Shown here one piece after another: positions 16,881 to 24,872 of a stretch of 44,892 bases of DNA. Numbering within the stretch: position 1 is the stretch's first letter; the number at the start of each line of letters is the position of its first letter. A program made the translations under genes and the position numbers. The DNA comes from Clostridia bacterium (GTDB taxonomy: Bacteria; Bacillota; DUOV01; Zhaonellaceae), in the NCBI GenBank assembly GCA_012838615.1, contig DUOV01000209.1, positions 1 to 44,892 of the forward strand, read 5' to 3'. The notes under the pieces were generated by a model. That model did no database searches and was not told the DNA's origin. It worked only from the letters and a program-made list of their open reading frames with translations.

Positions 16881-18467
16881 ATGAAATCAGAAGCAGCTTT
16901 TAGTAGAGTAACACCTCAAGTAGCAATATATGTACGACTCAGCGATGAAGATAAAAATAAAACTGATAATCTAGGAAATAGCGAAAGTATAAAAAATCAG
17001 ATTGCCCTGGCAACTAAATACGCTAACGAAAAAAAGTGGGTAATCCATGATATTTACATTGATGATGATTGGTCAGGGTTAGACAGAGACAGACCTGAAT
17101 TTAACCGCCTGCTTAAAGATTGTGAAGCAAGAAAAATTGATATTGTACTCTGTAAGGACATGAGCCGATTTACGCGCGATAAAATAGTCACCGAAGAATA
17201 TTTAGAAACTAAATTTGTTGAATGGGGTATCCGTTTTATTGGTTTAAGCGACGGTGTTGATACTTCAGATAAAGCGAACAAGAAATCAAGAGAAATCAAC
17301 GCTCTCGTGAACCAATGGTACGCCGAGGATATTTCAATTAAAGTTAAAGATACACTTAAAATAAAACGTGAAACAGGAAATTTTATCGGCAGCTTTCCGC
17401 CATACGGCTATAAAAAATCAGCTCATAACAAAAATAAACTTGAGATTGATGAAGTTGCTGCCAAAACAGTTCGCATGATTTTCCAACTATATTTAGAGGG
17501 CTATGGGACAACTGCCATAGCAAAAATATTAAATGCAAAACAAATACCAAATCCTTGTACTTACAAAGAACTTACCATACAAAATTACAAGAACCCTTTT
17601 AAAAAAAAATCTACCAGCGTTTGGAATAAAACCTCCGTGAAGAGAATTTTACGAAATGAAGTATATTTAGGGATACTTCAGCAACACAAGTCTGAAAAAA
17701 TTCATTTCAAAAGTAAAAAAAGAAAACAAGTACCTAAAAAATATTGGACAGTAGTGAAAAATACTCATCCACCCATTATTGATAAAGCTACCTTTTTTAC
17801 TGTGCAGAAATTAATGGATACAAAAATTCGTAGTTCAGGTTATGGAAAAGCCCATATCTTTGCCGGTAAAGTTTTCTGTAAAGATTGCAAAAGTCCACTT
17901 ACAAAGTCTTCTTCCGGCAAATATTCATATTTATCATGTGCACTTTATAATTCTTCCCACTTAAAATGTTCTAGACATAGTATTAGATTTGATAGATTAA
18001 TTCAAATAGTAGAAGACCGTCTTAGGCGTCATTTACTAATACTAACACATAAAACCGATGACTTAGTACAAGAGGTATTGGAAAAGGGTAAATTAAAAAA
18101 GGAAGAACAAAACTACCAAGTTTTAAAGAAAAACATAATAAAAAGAATTAACGACTTGAATAATGGACTTAAATACCTTTACATTGACAAAGCTAATAAA
18201 ACAATTGAAGAAGTTGTGTGGCAAGATATTTTTGAACAATTTACAAATGAGAAAAAAATTTTAATTCAAGAACTTAAACGTTTAAATACCGAGGAAAAGG
18301 ATACCAGTCAAATTAATATTAAAGTGTGTAAAAAAGCAGTTAATGATATACTCCAAGTTTCCCCTTTAAATCGTACCTTGATTAATAATTTAATTGATTT
18401 TATCGAAGTTGGTGAAGTTGAAAATGGTAAGCAGGAGATAATTATCAGTTATACTTTTTGTAATTAA
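16881..18467 (+). CDS. Large serine recombinase of the intervening element
   Basis: 528 aa. The resolvase domain (about 14-160) begins AIYVRLSDED with catalytic Ser21 and contains CKDMSRFTRD, the conserved Arg-containing helix. The Recombinase domain spans about 165-300 (GSFPPYGYKK, LRNEVYLG). A zinc ribbon has Cys333, Cys336, Cys353 and Cys363, followed by a Lys/Glu-rich coiled coil (about 395-480). It resembles the TndX/TnpX type of clostridial enzymes. I chose the ATG at 16881, 7 nt after GAGG. It should carry out site-specific exchange between the two 10-bp cores; its gene ends right beside the right attachment site. Confidence 0.95.
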   Translation: MKSEAAFSRVTPQVAIYVRLSDEDKNKTDNLGNSESIKNQIALATKYANEKKWVIHDIYIDDDWSGLDRDRPEFNRLLKDCEARKIDIVLCKDMSRFTRDKIVTEEYLETKFVEWGIRFIGLSDGVDTSDKANKKSREINALVNQWYAEDISIKVKDTLKIKRETGNFIGSFPPYGYKKSAHNKNKLEIDEVAAKTVRMIFQLYLEGYGTTAIAKILNAKQIPNPCTYKELTIQNYKNPFKKKSTSVWNKTSVKRILRNEVYLGILQQHKSEKIHFKSKKRKQVPKKYWTVVKNTHPPIIDKATFFTVQKLMDTKIRSSGYGKAHIFAGKVFCKDCKSPLTKSSSGKYSYLSCALYNSSHLKCSRHSIRFDRLIQIVEDRLRRHLLILTHKTDDLVQEVLEKGKLKKEEQNYQVLKKNIIKRINDLNNGLKYLYIDKANKTIEEVVWQDIFEQFTNEKKILIQELKRLNTEEKDTSQINIKVCKKAVNDILQVSPLNRTLINNLIDFIEVGEVENGKQEIIISYTFCN

Positions 18468-18491
18468 TAAGGAACTCGTTACCCACGTAGT
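18468..18491 (+). other. Right attachment site of the element
   Basis: Inside arm TAAGGAACTC (18468-18477), 4-nt spacer, then core CCCACGTAGT (18482-18491) joined to the 3' part of the ATPase gene. The arm starts one base after the recombinase stop codon. Confidence 0.85.
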
Positions 18492-19305
18492 TGACCCTAA
18501 AATCCCCGGGGCAGTAGACGAGATTGTTAATTTAGGAGCTTTTTGGAATGAAGACAAAATTGTTGAAAAAAAACAAGATATTATCCGAATTTCAAGAGAA
18601 GTAAGTAGATGCTTTCGTAGGGCATACGGATATTTAGCACAAGCAAAATTATTAAATGAAGAAATTGAAAGCTATTATTTAGATAGTTTTGCCCTTGACT
18701 TCGAACAACTCAATAAACAAGCAATTCAACTTATTAACAAAATATTCAGTAAAGTGGCCCAAATTAAGCCCATGGCTTATGAAAGGCATTTGTTTGGTTC
18801 AGCAATAACACCAAATGGATTTGTTAATTATCTAGATACAATATTCGGCAATTTAGAAAAAAGGTATATTATTACAGGAAATGAGGGTACAGGCAAATCT
18901 ACCCTTCTGGAAAAAGTTTTCCGAACTGCAACAAATCTTGGTTATGATGTAGAAGTATACCATTGTGCTTTAATACCTAATAAAATCGAACATCTTCTAA
19001 TTCCAGAGCTTAAGGTTGGAGTGATTACAAGTATAAACGCACATTACTATGAAAAATCTAAAGATGACGTAGTAATCGATACCTCTGAGTATCTAGATTT
19101 CAGGGCTTTAGAAAGATTTAAAGACGATATGAAAGAAGCCAGTAATAGATATACTTCTGCCTTAGAACGCGGGATTTCTTATATTGCACGAGCTAAATCT
19201 GCCCATGATGAATTGGAAAGCTATTATGCACCAAATATGGACTTTAACCAAATAAAATTATATTCCAAGCAGATTATGGAACGTATCCTCAGTTACGTTA
19301 ATTGA
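18482..19305 (+). CDS. 3' part of the interrupted two-P-loop ATPase gene
   Basis: Encodes residues 96-366 of the split protein. The frame entering through the core reads VVDPKIPGAVDEIVNLGAFW and stays open to the stop at 19303-19305. A helical stretch is followed by a second P-loop, GNEGTGKST, at about 225-233. The segment from 191 to about 285 repeats the N-terminal half: GYDVEVYHCALIP and IPELKVGVITSINAHYY mirror GYDIEYHICSSDS and IPTLQIGIIDGTAPHVV. It has no proper start of its own; the GTG at 18754 lacks a ribosome site, so it is probably silent unless the element is removed. Confidence 0.88.
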
Positions 19306-19383
19306 CAGCAAGTCTGCCTCCTTGTTTAACTATTTGCATTTTGGGTAAGTTAATAAAAAGAAATAAATAAGGAGGCTTAAATT

Positions 19384-19659
19384 ATGCCCACAAAATCATT
19401 ATTAAATACAAGCGGCTCCTACGAAGTAATAACTAATAAAACTGAAAACTCTATTGAACTAACATTAATACTTGACAAGTCTTGGGCCAAACAACTAGGA
19501 CTACCGAATAATAAATTTGTTATTAATGAACCAAATACTAATGATGACCAGCATGAACGCCAACTGGAAGAAAAACTATGGGCTACCATCAGCGAAACTG
19601 CTCAACCTGTTAAGATTACAGATTACTACTACCCTGAAGAAGCTTTTAAAAATAATTAG
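19384..19659 (+). CDS. Hypothetical 91-aa protein
   Basis: A real gene by its AAGGAGG site 10 nt before the ATG and a terminator at its end. The product is hydrophilic with an acidic, Asn/Glu-rich second half (NEPNTNDDQHERQLEEKLW) and ends KITDYYYPEEAFKNN. No signal peptide, membrane segment or known motif is visible. It follows the split ATPase gene by 78 bp on the same strand and might share its transcript. Confidence 0.65.
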   Translation: MPTKSLLNTSGSYEVITNKTENSIELTLILDKSWAKQLGLPNNKFVINEPNTNDDQHERQLEEKLWATISETAQPVKITDYYYPEEAFKNN

Positions 19660-19684
19660 AAGGACACCTTTAAGGTGTCCTTCT
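19658..19684. terminator. Bidirectional terminator
   Basis: 13-bp stem AGAAGGACACCTT/AAGGTGTCCTTCT between two convergent genes whose stop codons it touches. Confidence 0.85.
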
Positions 19685-20233
19685 CTAAAAACTAGCGGGT
19701 GTTCCTGTTGACAAAACTCTAGCCATAGTCTCCCCTACATTTTTCCATTTATGAGGAATATGTGACGGATAATAGATGACATCACCGGTTGAGAGTCTAT
19801 ATACTTCAGTTTCATTAAGTAAAACCTCAACCTCTCCTTCAATTACATAAGTAAATTCATCCCCGTAATGGCAACTTGATTTCCCACTATCAAGACCGGG
19901 AGGTATGTTAATAATACTTGACTGTAATTTTTCGTTTTCCGTAGCAAACAAAACATTTATAGTTACCTTTTCATTGTTACGAACATATTCGGAACGTTCA
20001 CTTTTTCTAATCACTTTAACTAACGGCTTTGTCTGCTCTTCAAGTAAAAAGAAAACTGAAGAAACTTCTAAGATATCAGCAATATCTTTTAGAAGTGCTA
20101 CACTAATGTTTGTTCGACCATTTTCAAGTTGACTTAAATAAGATACCGAAAGATTTAATTTTGAAGCTAAATCCTGCAAACTCAAGCCTTTTTTCTTCCG
20201 TAATGCCCTGATCTTTTTGCCTACACTTTCCAT
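19685..20233 (-). CDS. XRE-family regulator with cupin domain
   Basis: 182 aa. The N-terminal helix-turn-helix (about 5-62: GLSLQDLASKLNLSVSYLSQLENGR) is followed by a C-terminal cupin barrel (about 105-180: GDEFTYVIEGEVEVLL, LSTGDVIYYPSHIPHKW). This layout is that of PuuR-type regulators that sense small metabolites. It lies directly upstream of nothing on its own strand but just after the aminotransferase gene, whose substrate it may sense. GAGG precedes the ATG. Confidence 0.88.
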   Translation of the reverse strand: MESVGKKIRALRKKKGLSLQDLASKLNLSVSYLSQLENGRTNISVALLKDIADILEVSSVFFLLEEQTKPLVKVIRKSERSEYVRNNEKVTINVLFATENEKLQSSIINIPPGLDSGKSSCHYGDEFTYVIEGEVEVLLNETEVYRLSTGDVIYYPSHIPHKWKNVGETMARVLSTGTPASF

Positions 20234-20311
20234 TCTATCCTCACATTAATTTACTTTTATTAAATACAATATACCATATTAAGGATTGCAAAACAAGAAT
20301 AGCCTCTTCTC

Positions 20312-21700
20312 CTATTTTTTATTAAATAAAGTATTAACTATGGTTTTTCCTCCTGACAAAGCCATACTTACAAAACCATTTCGCTTGGTAAAAATATCAT
20401 TTAGAGCATCAACTAACCTGTTTAATTCTTCATATGAAACTATAAGAGGCGGTTCTAAACGAATTACGTTAGGATTATTCAGAGTATAAGCAGTTATAAT
20501 ACCGTAATTATTTAATAGTTCACCAGCTACCAAGGAACCCAAATACTCTGTTGAGAGCCTGGTCACAGCCCCCCTAGTAATTTTGTCCAGTATACCTGCA
20601 GAAGGCTTCTCGAATTCAATCCCTATCATTAAACCTCTACCACGAACTTCTTTGACCATTGGGTATTTGTTTTTGAAATCTTTTAATTTACTAAACAAAT
20701 AATTCCCCTTTTCAGCTGCTTCTTTTGCTAGATCTTTACTCACAAATTCATTGATAGCTGCGATCCCAGCTGCTGCAGCTAATGTATTTCCCCCAAATGT
20801 TGAAGTATGTAATAGTGCTTTATCCAATCCCCCGTAAGCTTTATCCCAAATTCTATCATTTGTTATAATGGCTCCAATAGGCATTATTCCTCCGCCTAAA
20901 GATTTAGCCAAGCATAAAATATCAGGCACCACATCTTCGTGTTCCAAAGCAAACATTTTGCCTGTTCGTCCAAATCCTGTTTGAATCTCATCTAAAATCA
21001 TTAATGTTCCGTATTTCTCACAAATTTCTTTTGCCTTTTTTAAATATCCGTGGGGAGGTACAATTATACCACCTTCACCTTGTATAGGTTCTACAATGAA
21101 AGCAGCTACGTCTTTACTATTCAATTCCTTTTCCAAAGGAGTAATTTCTCCAAAAGGTACGGATGTACAGTTAGACAACAAAGGTTTAAATGGATTCTGG
21201 TATTTTTCTCTCCCAGTTACAGACAAAGCTCCAAAAGATTTGCCATGAAAAGAATTTGAACAATAGATAAATCTTGTTCTCTGGGTAGCTGCTCTTGCTA
21301 ATTTGAGAGCCCCTTCTACGGCTTCGGCTCCACTATTACAGAAAAAGGACTTATTTAAATTTCCAGGCGTAATCTTGGCCAAATTAGCCCCAAGTACTGC
21401 TGCCATTGTTCCAATAGAAGCTTGCAAAATGTTGGGTAACCCAATTACTTTTTTTATTCCCTCGATAACTTGATCATTGTTGTGGCCTAAATTTAAAGCC
21501 CCATAGCCACCTAAGAAATCAAGATACTCCTTCCCTTCACTATCCCACACTTTCACACCCTTAGCTTTGACAAAGTGCTTATCAAAATTTAGCAGGGACA
21601 GCATTCCAGCTAAACCTGGATTAACGTGTTCCTTGTAAAGTTCGTTAATTTCCTTGCGTTCAAGTTTCAAGGAATCATCTACTGAGTATAGACCAGACAA
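20312..21700 (-). CDS. Class III aminotransferase, putrescine aminotransferase-like
   Basis: 462 aa PLP enzyme. Family motifs: FLGGYGALNLGHN, FFCNSGAEAVEGALKLAR, NSFHGKSFGALSVTG, the metal-free active-site block LMILDEIQTGFGRTGKMFA and the Schiff-base Lys in LCLAKSLGGGIMPIGA. The N-terminal extension and overall segments fit the YgjG putrescine:2-oxoglutarate aminotransferase group better than acetylornithine aminotransferase. The substrate is therefore likely a diamine, but an omega-amino acid cannot be excluded. The start is TTG behind GGAGGAG. The neighbouring XRE-cupin regulator supports polyamine use. Confidence 0.85.
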   Translation of the reverse strand: MSGLYSVDDSLKLERKEINELYKEHVNPGLAGMLSLLNFDKHFVKAKGVKVWDSEGKEYLDFLGGYGALNLGHNNDQVIEGIKKVIGLPNILQASIGTMAAVLGANLAKITPGNLNKSFFCNSGAEAVEGALKLARAATQRTRFIYCSNSFHGKSFGALSVTGREKYQNPFKPLLSNCTSVPFGEITPLEKELNSKDVAAFIVEPIQGEGGIIVPPHGYLKKAKEICEKYGTLMILDEIQTGFGRTGKMFALEHEDVVPDILCLAKSLGGGIMPIGAIITNDRIWDKAYGGLDKALLHTSTFGGNTLAAAAGIAAINEFVSKDLAKEAAEKGNYLFSKLKDFKNKYPMVKEVRGRGLMIGIEFEKPSAGILDKITRGAVTRLSTEYLGSLVAGELLNNYGIITAYTLNNPNVIRLEPPLIVSYEELNRLVDALNDIFTKRNGFVSMALSGGKTIVNTLFNKK

Positions 21701-21730
21701 TTTAACTCCTCCTTTAGTGGCTAAGGCTAA

Positions 21731-21922
21731 TTAAATGCCATAATGAAATGCAGTTGTAAAAACTTCATGCAATTTCTTTGTTTCTCGACAAACTTCACAT
21801 GTTCCTAGTTTTGTATTTTCTGGAGACGTAATATGTACATCATTATATTTCTTTGCCATCTTAATACAATTATCACACAAATAAAGACGAGCATAACGAT
21901 GACGTCTTTGAACAGTTGTCAT
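21731..21922 (-). CDS. Small CxxC-type zinc-ribbon protein
   Basis: 63 aa with two Cys pairs, LCDNC near residue 16 and CEVC near 43, and a basic N-terminus (QRRHRYARLY). The spacing suggests one zinc site. Strong AGGAGG site before the ATG. It lies 30 bp upstream of the aminotransferase on the same strand. I do not recognise a named family. Confidence 0.7.
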   Translation of the reverse strand: MTTVQRRHRYARLYLCDNCIKMAKKYNDVHITSPENTKLGTCEVCRETKKLHEVFTTAFHYGI

Positions 21923-22191
21923 ACTATACCCCTCCTAATTTGGACCTTTCTTTAATTATAGCTTATTCAATGGCAGAAATATACTTTTCTAAAATAAACG
22001 TCTCTTTAAGCCTAACTAAATTAAAACACTTAATTTACATAAGTTAACCATTAAATATTTAAGGGGTAATTACTTCACTTAAATTCTAGTTAGATTCCGT
22101 CACATTCGCCCTATTTTCATAAATAGTTAGCTAATTACCAATTATATAATACAATAGAAGAAAGAGTGATTATATCGAAGGTGATTAAAAA

Positions 22192-22881
22192 TTGATTCCA
22201 CTAAGAGATAGTGTTCGTCCCAAAACTATACCATTTGTAAATTATGCCTTGGTTTTAATCAATATTTACGTATTTTATATAGAACTAAACCTTTCTCCAA
22301 AAGAACTTGAAGTCTTTATTAACAACTTTGGCTTAATACCCCAATCCATTACTTCTTTACTATGGGATAATTTGATTGATGTAAATTATCGACTTTTCTT
22401 ACCCCTTATTACTTCGATATTTATTCATGGAAGCTTATTACATTTAGTCGGGAATATGCTTTATCTATGGATCTTTGGGGACAATGTAGAAGATCGTCTA
22501 GGACACCTTAAATATTTGCTGTTTTATTTAATAGCTGGACTAGTAGGTAATCTAACCCATATTTACTTTAATAGTACTTCTACAATACCTACTATTGGAG
22601 CAAGTGGTGCAGTAGCCGGTGTATTGGGCGCTTACTTTTTGGCTTTTCCTAAGGCAAAAATTCTTGCCTTAGTACCTGTTTTCCTATTTGTTACAATCAC
22701 TCAAGTTAGAGCTGTAATTTTTCTTTTCTTGTGGTTTTTTCTCCAGTTAATTAATGGATTAGCATCTTTTGGGCTTAGCGAAGAAACTCAAATGGTAGCC
22801 TGGTGGGCACATATAGGTGGATTTGTGGCCGGAGCCGTTGGATATCTTGTTTTCAGAAAAAGGAAACATCTTGAAATATGA
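22192..22881 (+). CDS. Rhomboid-family intramembrane serine protease
   Basis: 229 aa with six or so membrane segments. The catalytic Ser is in TIGASGAVAGVLGAYF and the catalytic His in WWAHIGGFVAGAVGYLVF; the family HGSLLHLVGNMLYLWIFGDNVED motif is present. It cleaves membrane proteins within the bilayer; the substrate is unknown. The start is a TTG with AAGGTG 8 nt upstream. It is convergent with the metallophosphoesterase gene. Confidence 0.92.
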   Translation: MIPLRDSVRPKTIPFVNYALVLINIYVFYIELNLSPKELEVFINNFGLIPQSITSLLWDNLIDVNYRLFLPLITSIFIHGSLLHLVGNMLYLWIFGDNVEDRLGHLKYLLFYLIAGLVGNLTHIYFNSTSTIPTIGASGAVAGVLGAYFLAFPKAKILALVPVFLFVTITQVRAVIFLFLWFFLQLINGLASFGLSEETQMVAWWAHIGGFVAGAVGYLVFRKRKHLEI

Positions 22882-22890
22882 TTCAAATAT

Positions 22891-23586
22891 TTACCGTTTA
22901 ATAAGTAGTGGGGTAAAATTAATACTATCACAGGCTACTAAATGATAGGAAATACCTTCAACCGTACCATTAACTGCGTTTTGATGCGAGTTACCATGTA
23001 AGTGACCATAAACACAAGTTTTAACCCCGTACTCCTGCATCAAACCCACAAAGTCAGAGGGTCTTCCCTGATTATCAAAAGGAGGGAAATGTAACACTAC
23101 AATAATATCTTGTTCAGGCCACTCTTTCTTAGCAGAGTTTAAAGAGCTCTCCAGTCGTAATAATTCCCTGCGATATATCTTAAAATCATGGCTGGCAAAA
23201 TCATCATCAGTCGGGCAAACCCATCCTCTAGTGCCGCAAATTGCTACCCCCTCAACCCAATAAAAATTATTTTGCAACAAAAACATACTAGAAGGTAGTA
23301 CTTGCTTTACTTTACTAAGACTTTGCCACCAAAAATCATGATTTCCCTTAACGAGAATTTTTTTACCAGGAAGGGAACCAATAAATTCTAAATCCTGAAT
23401 AGCCTCTTCTAGTTTTAAGGCCCATGAATGATCCCCTGCAAGTAGGACAACGTCATTTTCGGAAACTTGGTCCAACCAATTTACTCGCAATTTTTCTACA
23501 TGATTAACCCATTTTTCCCCAAATATATCCATTGGTTTATCTTGTGTAAGAGAAAGATGCAAATCACCAATTGCAAAAATACTCAT
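22891..23586 (-). CDS. Metallophosphoesterase
   Basis: 231 aa calcineurin-like phosphoesterase. The metal-binding motifs are all present: IGDLHLS, LLAGDHSW (in place of the usual GD.), VKGNHDFWW, VVLHFPPF and YGHLHGNSH. No signal peptide, so it acts in the cytoplasm. The substrate cannot be told. It follows the LarA-family gene by 39 bp and may be the last gene of that operon. Confidence 0.9.
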   Translation of the reverse strand: MSIFAIGDLHLSLTQDKPMDIFGEKWVNHVEKLRVNWLDQVSENDVVLLAGDHSWALKLEEAIQDLEFIGSLPGKKILVKGNHDFWWQSLSKVKQVLPSSMFLLQNNFYWVEGVAICGTRGWVCPTDDDFASHDFKIYRRELLRLESSLNSAKKEWPEQDIIVVLHFPPFDNQGRPSDFVGLMQEYGVKTCVYGHLHGNSHQNAVNGTVEGISYHLVACDSINFTPLLIKR

Positions 23587-23625
23587 TCATACCTCCAAGT
23601 CGCTTAAATTTAATATTTGGTTATG

Positions 23626-24855
23626 CTAGAGCATAACTGATGATGCATGAGGAATAATTCCGATTTCTACCTTACCTTTACTTCCATTTAACACATGGGA
23701 TAAAGCTGAATATAAATTATCCTCAGATTGTACCATCAAATATCGAGTTTCATGTTTCTTTAATTTAGAAACTAATATTACTTTATGTTTCTTTACAGAT
23801 TGAGCCCAAAGATATGCTTTGTGAGGCCCTATCCTAAAAGGTTCTTTTTCAAAGTGAGTAAGCAATTCGTCCGGCCTGGTAAAGCGTTTCAGATACTGAA
23901 AAAATGCCTTATTGCCTATTCCTTCTTCACAACTTGCTACCAAAATAAGCTGTCCATCAGGTTTTAGAATTCTGGCCCCTGAATTTAATGCTTTTTGCGA
24001 TTGGTAGAGGTTAAGATCTTTAGGATACCCGCCAGGGGAAACAATGACAATGTCTTTCCTGCCCGTTGCAGAAAGACTAAAGAAGCTGGAAGCAAAATCT
24101 ATTGCTTGCTTATAGCTTGCTTCAGGTTCACCGGCATTAATAAAGGCTATTTTGCCCTTGCGATCTAAGATTACGTTGATAAGTATATTCAAGTTTATCA
24201 TTTGAGCAACTTCTTCAATTTCATTTCTGGCGGGATTATTTAAATTACCCATCTTACAAGCAGGGTGGGTCAGCAAACTATGATTAGAAGTAATAAATTC
24301 TTCTCCTCCTAATCCAATAGCAACACTTTTTGTACCGCCTGAGTACCCCACAATCTGGTGTGGTTGTACGGAACCTATGACAATCTTTACTTCTGCTTTA
24401 ACAAATTCCTTATTAATTTGTACTGGGGTTCCCCTTGAAGTGACCCCTATTCGTTGCAAAACACTACTCCTAGCATCATGCACAACAACTTTAAACTCTT
24501 TACTAAAATAACTTCCTAATATTAGTTCTATTTCCTGCTGATTAGCAGGTTTATGCAATCCACTAGCTATATAAAAACATAGCTTATTTTTGCTTATATC
24601 AAAAGATTTTAACTCCGTCCAAAATACTTTTAGAATCTTTTCATTTGGTATAGGCCTAGATAAATCACTAACAACTACCCCAATAGAAGAAGCGCCAGCT
24701 ATTTTTTCAAAATTAAGCTTTTTGAAAGCAGCAGCAATTAAAGCAGTCTCGTCTTGCTCCTGGTTTTCAGGTAAGTCAATAACCTCAACATTTAAGTTAT
24801 TTGTATAAGGCACTTCAAGGAAGCCTCGCCCAAAAGGAATAAGAAAATTACTCAT
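23626..24855 (-). CDS. LarA-family nickel-pincer racemase/epimerase homologue
   Basis: 409 aa. LarA enzymes use a nickel pincer cofactor tethered to a Lys to racemise 2-hydroxy acids. Matching segments: SDLSRPIPNEKIL, VHDARSS, QPHQIVGYSGGTKS (cofactor-binding His and Lys region) and NHSLLTHPACKMGNLNNPAR. Paralogues act on substrates other than lactate. No larB, larC or larE lies nearby, so the cofactor genes must be elsewhere or the protein uses another chemistry. It begins 17 bp after the MocR-type regulator, so the regulator probably controls it. Confidence 0.85.
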   Translation of the reverse strand: MSNFLIPFGRGFLEVPYTNNLNVEVIDLPENQEQDETALIAAAFKKLNFEKIAGASSIGVVVSDLSRPIPNEKILKVFWTELKSFDISKNKLCFYIASGLHKPANQQEIELILGSYFSKEFKVVVHDARSSVLQRIGVTSRGTPVQINKEFVKAEVKIVIGSVQPHQIVGYSGGTKSVAIGLGGEEFITSNHSLLTHPACKMGNLNNPARNEIEEVAQMINLNILINVILDRKGKIAFINAGEPEASYKQAIDFASSFFSLSATGRKDIVIVSPGGYPKDLNLYQSQKALNSGARILKPDGQLILVASCEEGIGNKAFFQYLKRFTRPDELLTHFEKEPFRIGPHKAYLWAQSVKKHKVILVSKLKKHETRYLMVQSEDNLYSALSHVLNGSKGKVEIGIIPHASSVML

Positions 24856-24872
24856 AAATTACCTCATTGTAT

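Larger units (their letters stand above)
12941..18484 (+). mobile_element. 5,544-bp skin-like intervening element splitting an ATPase gene
   Basis: Bounded by identical direct 10-bp cores at 12938-12947 and 18482-18491; I place the ends at the symmetry centres. The length is a multiple of three, and removal restores the split ATPase gene in frame. Contents: ddh, trpP and glnS on the minus strand, a 36-codon gene and a large serine recombinase on the plus strand. The recombinase stops 14 bp before the right core. Inverted arms GAGTTCGTTA (12948-12957) and TAAGGAACTC (18468-18477) sit 7 bp from the centre on each side. All of this fits excision by the resident recombinase. When, or whether, excision happens is not shown by sequence. 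Confidence 0.9.

Noticed and set aside
12938-18491. The 10-bp core repeats as target-site duplication of a transposon
   Set aside because: There is no DDE transposase and no terminal inverted repeats outside the core. A serine recombinase with arms centred on the core explains the repeats better.
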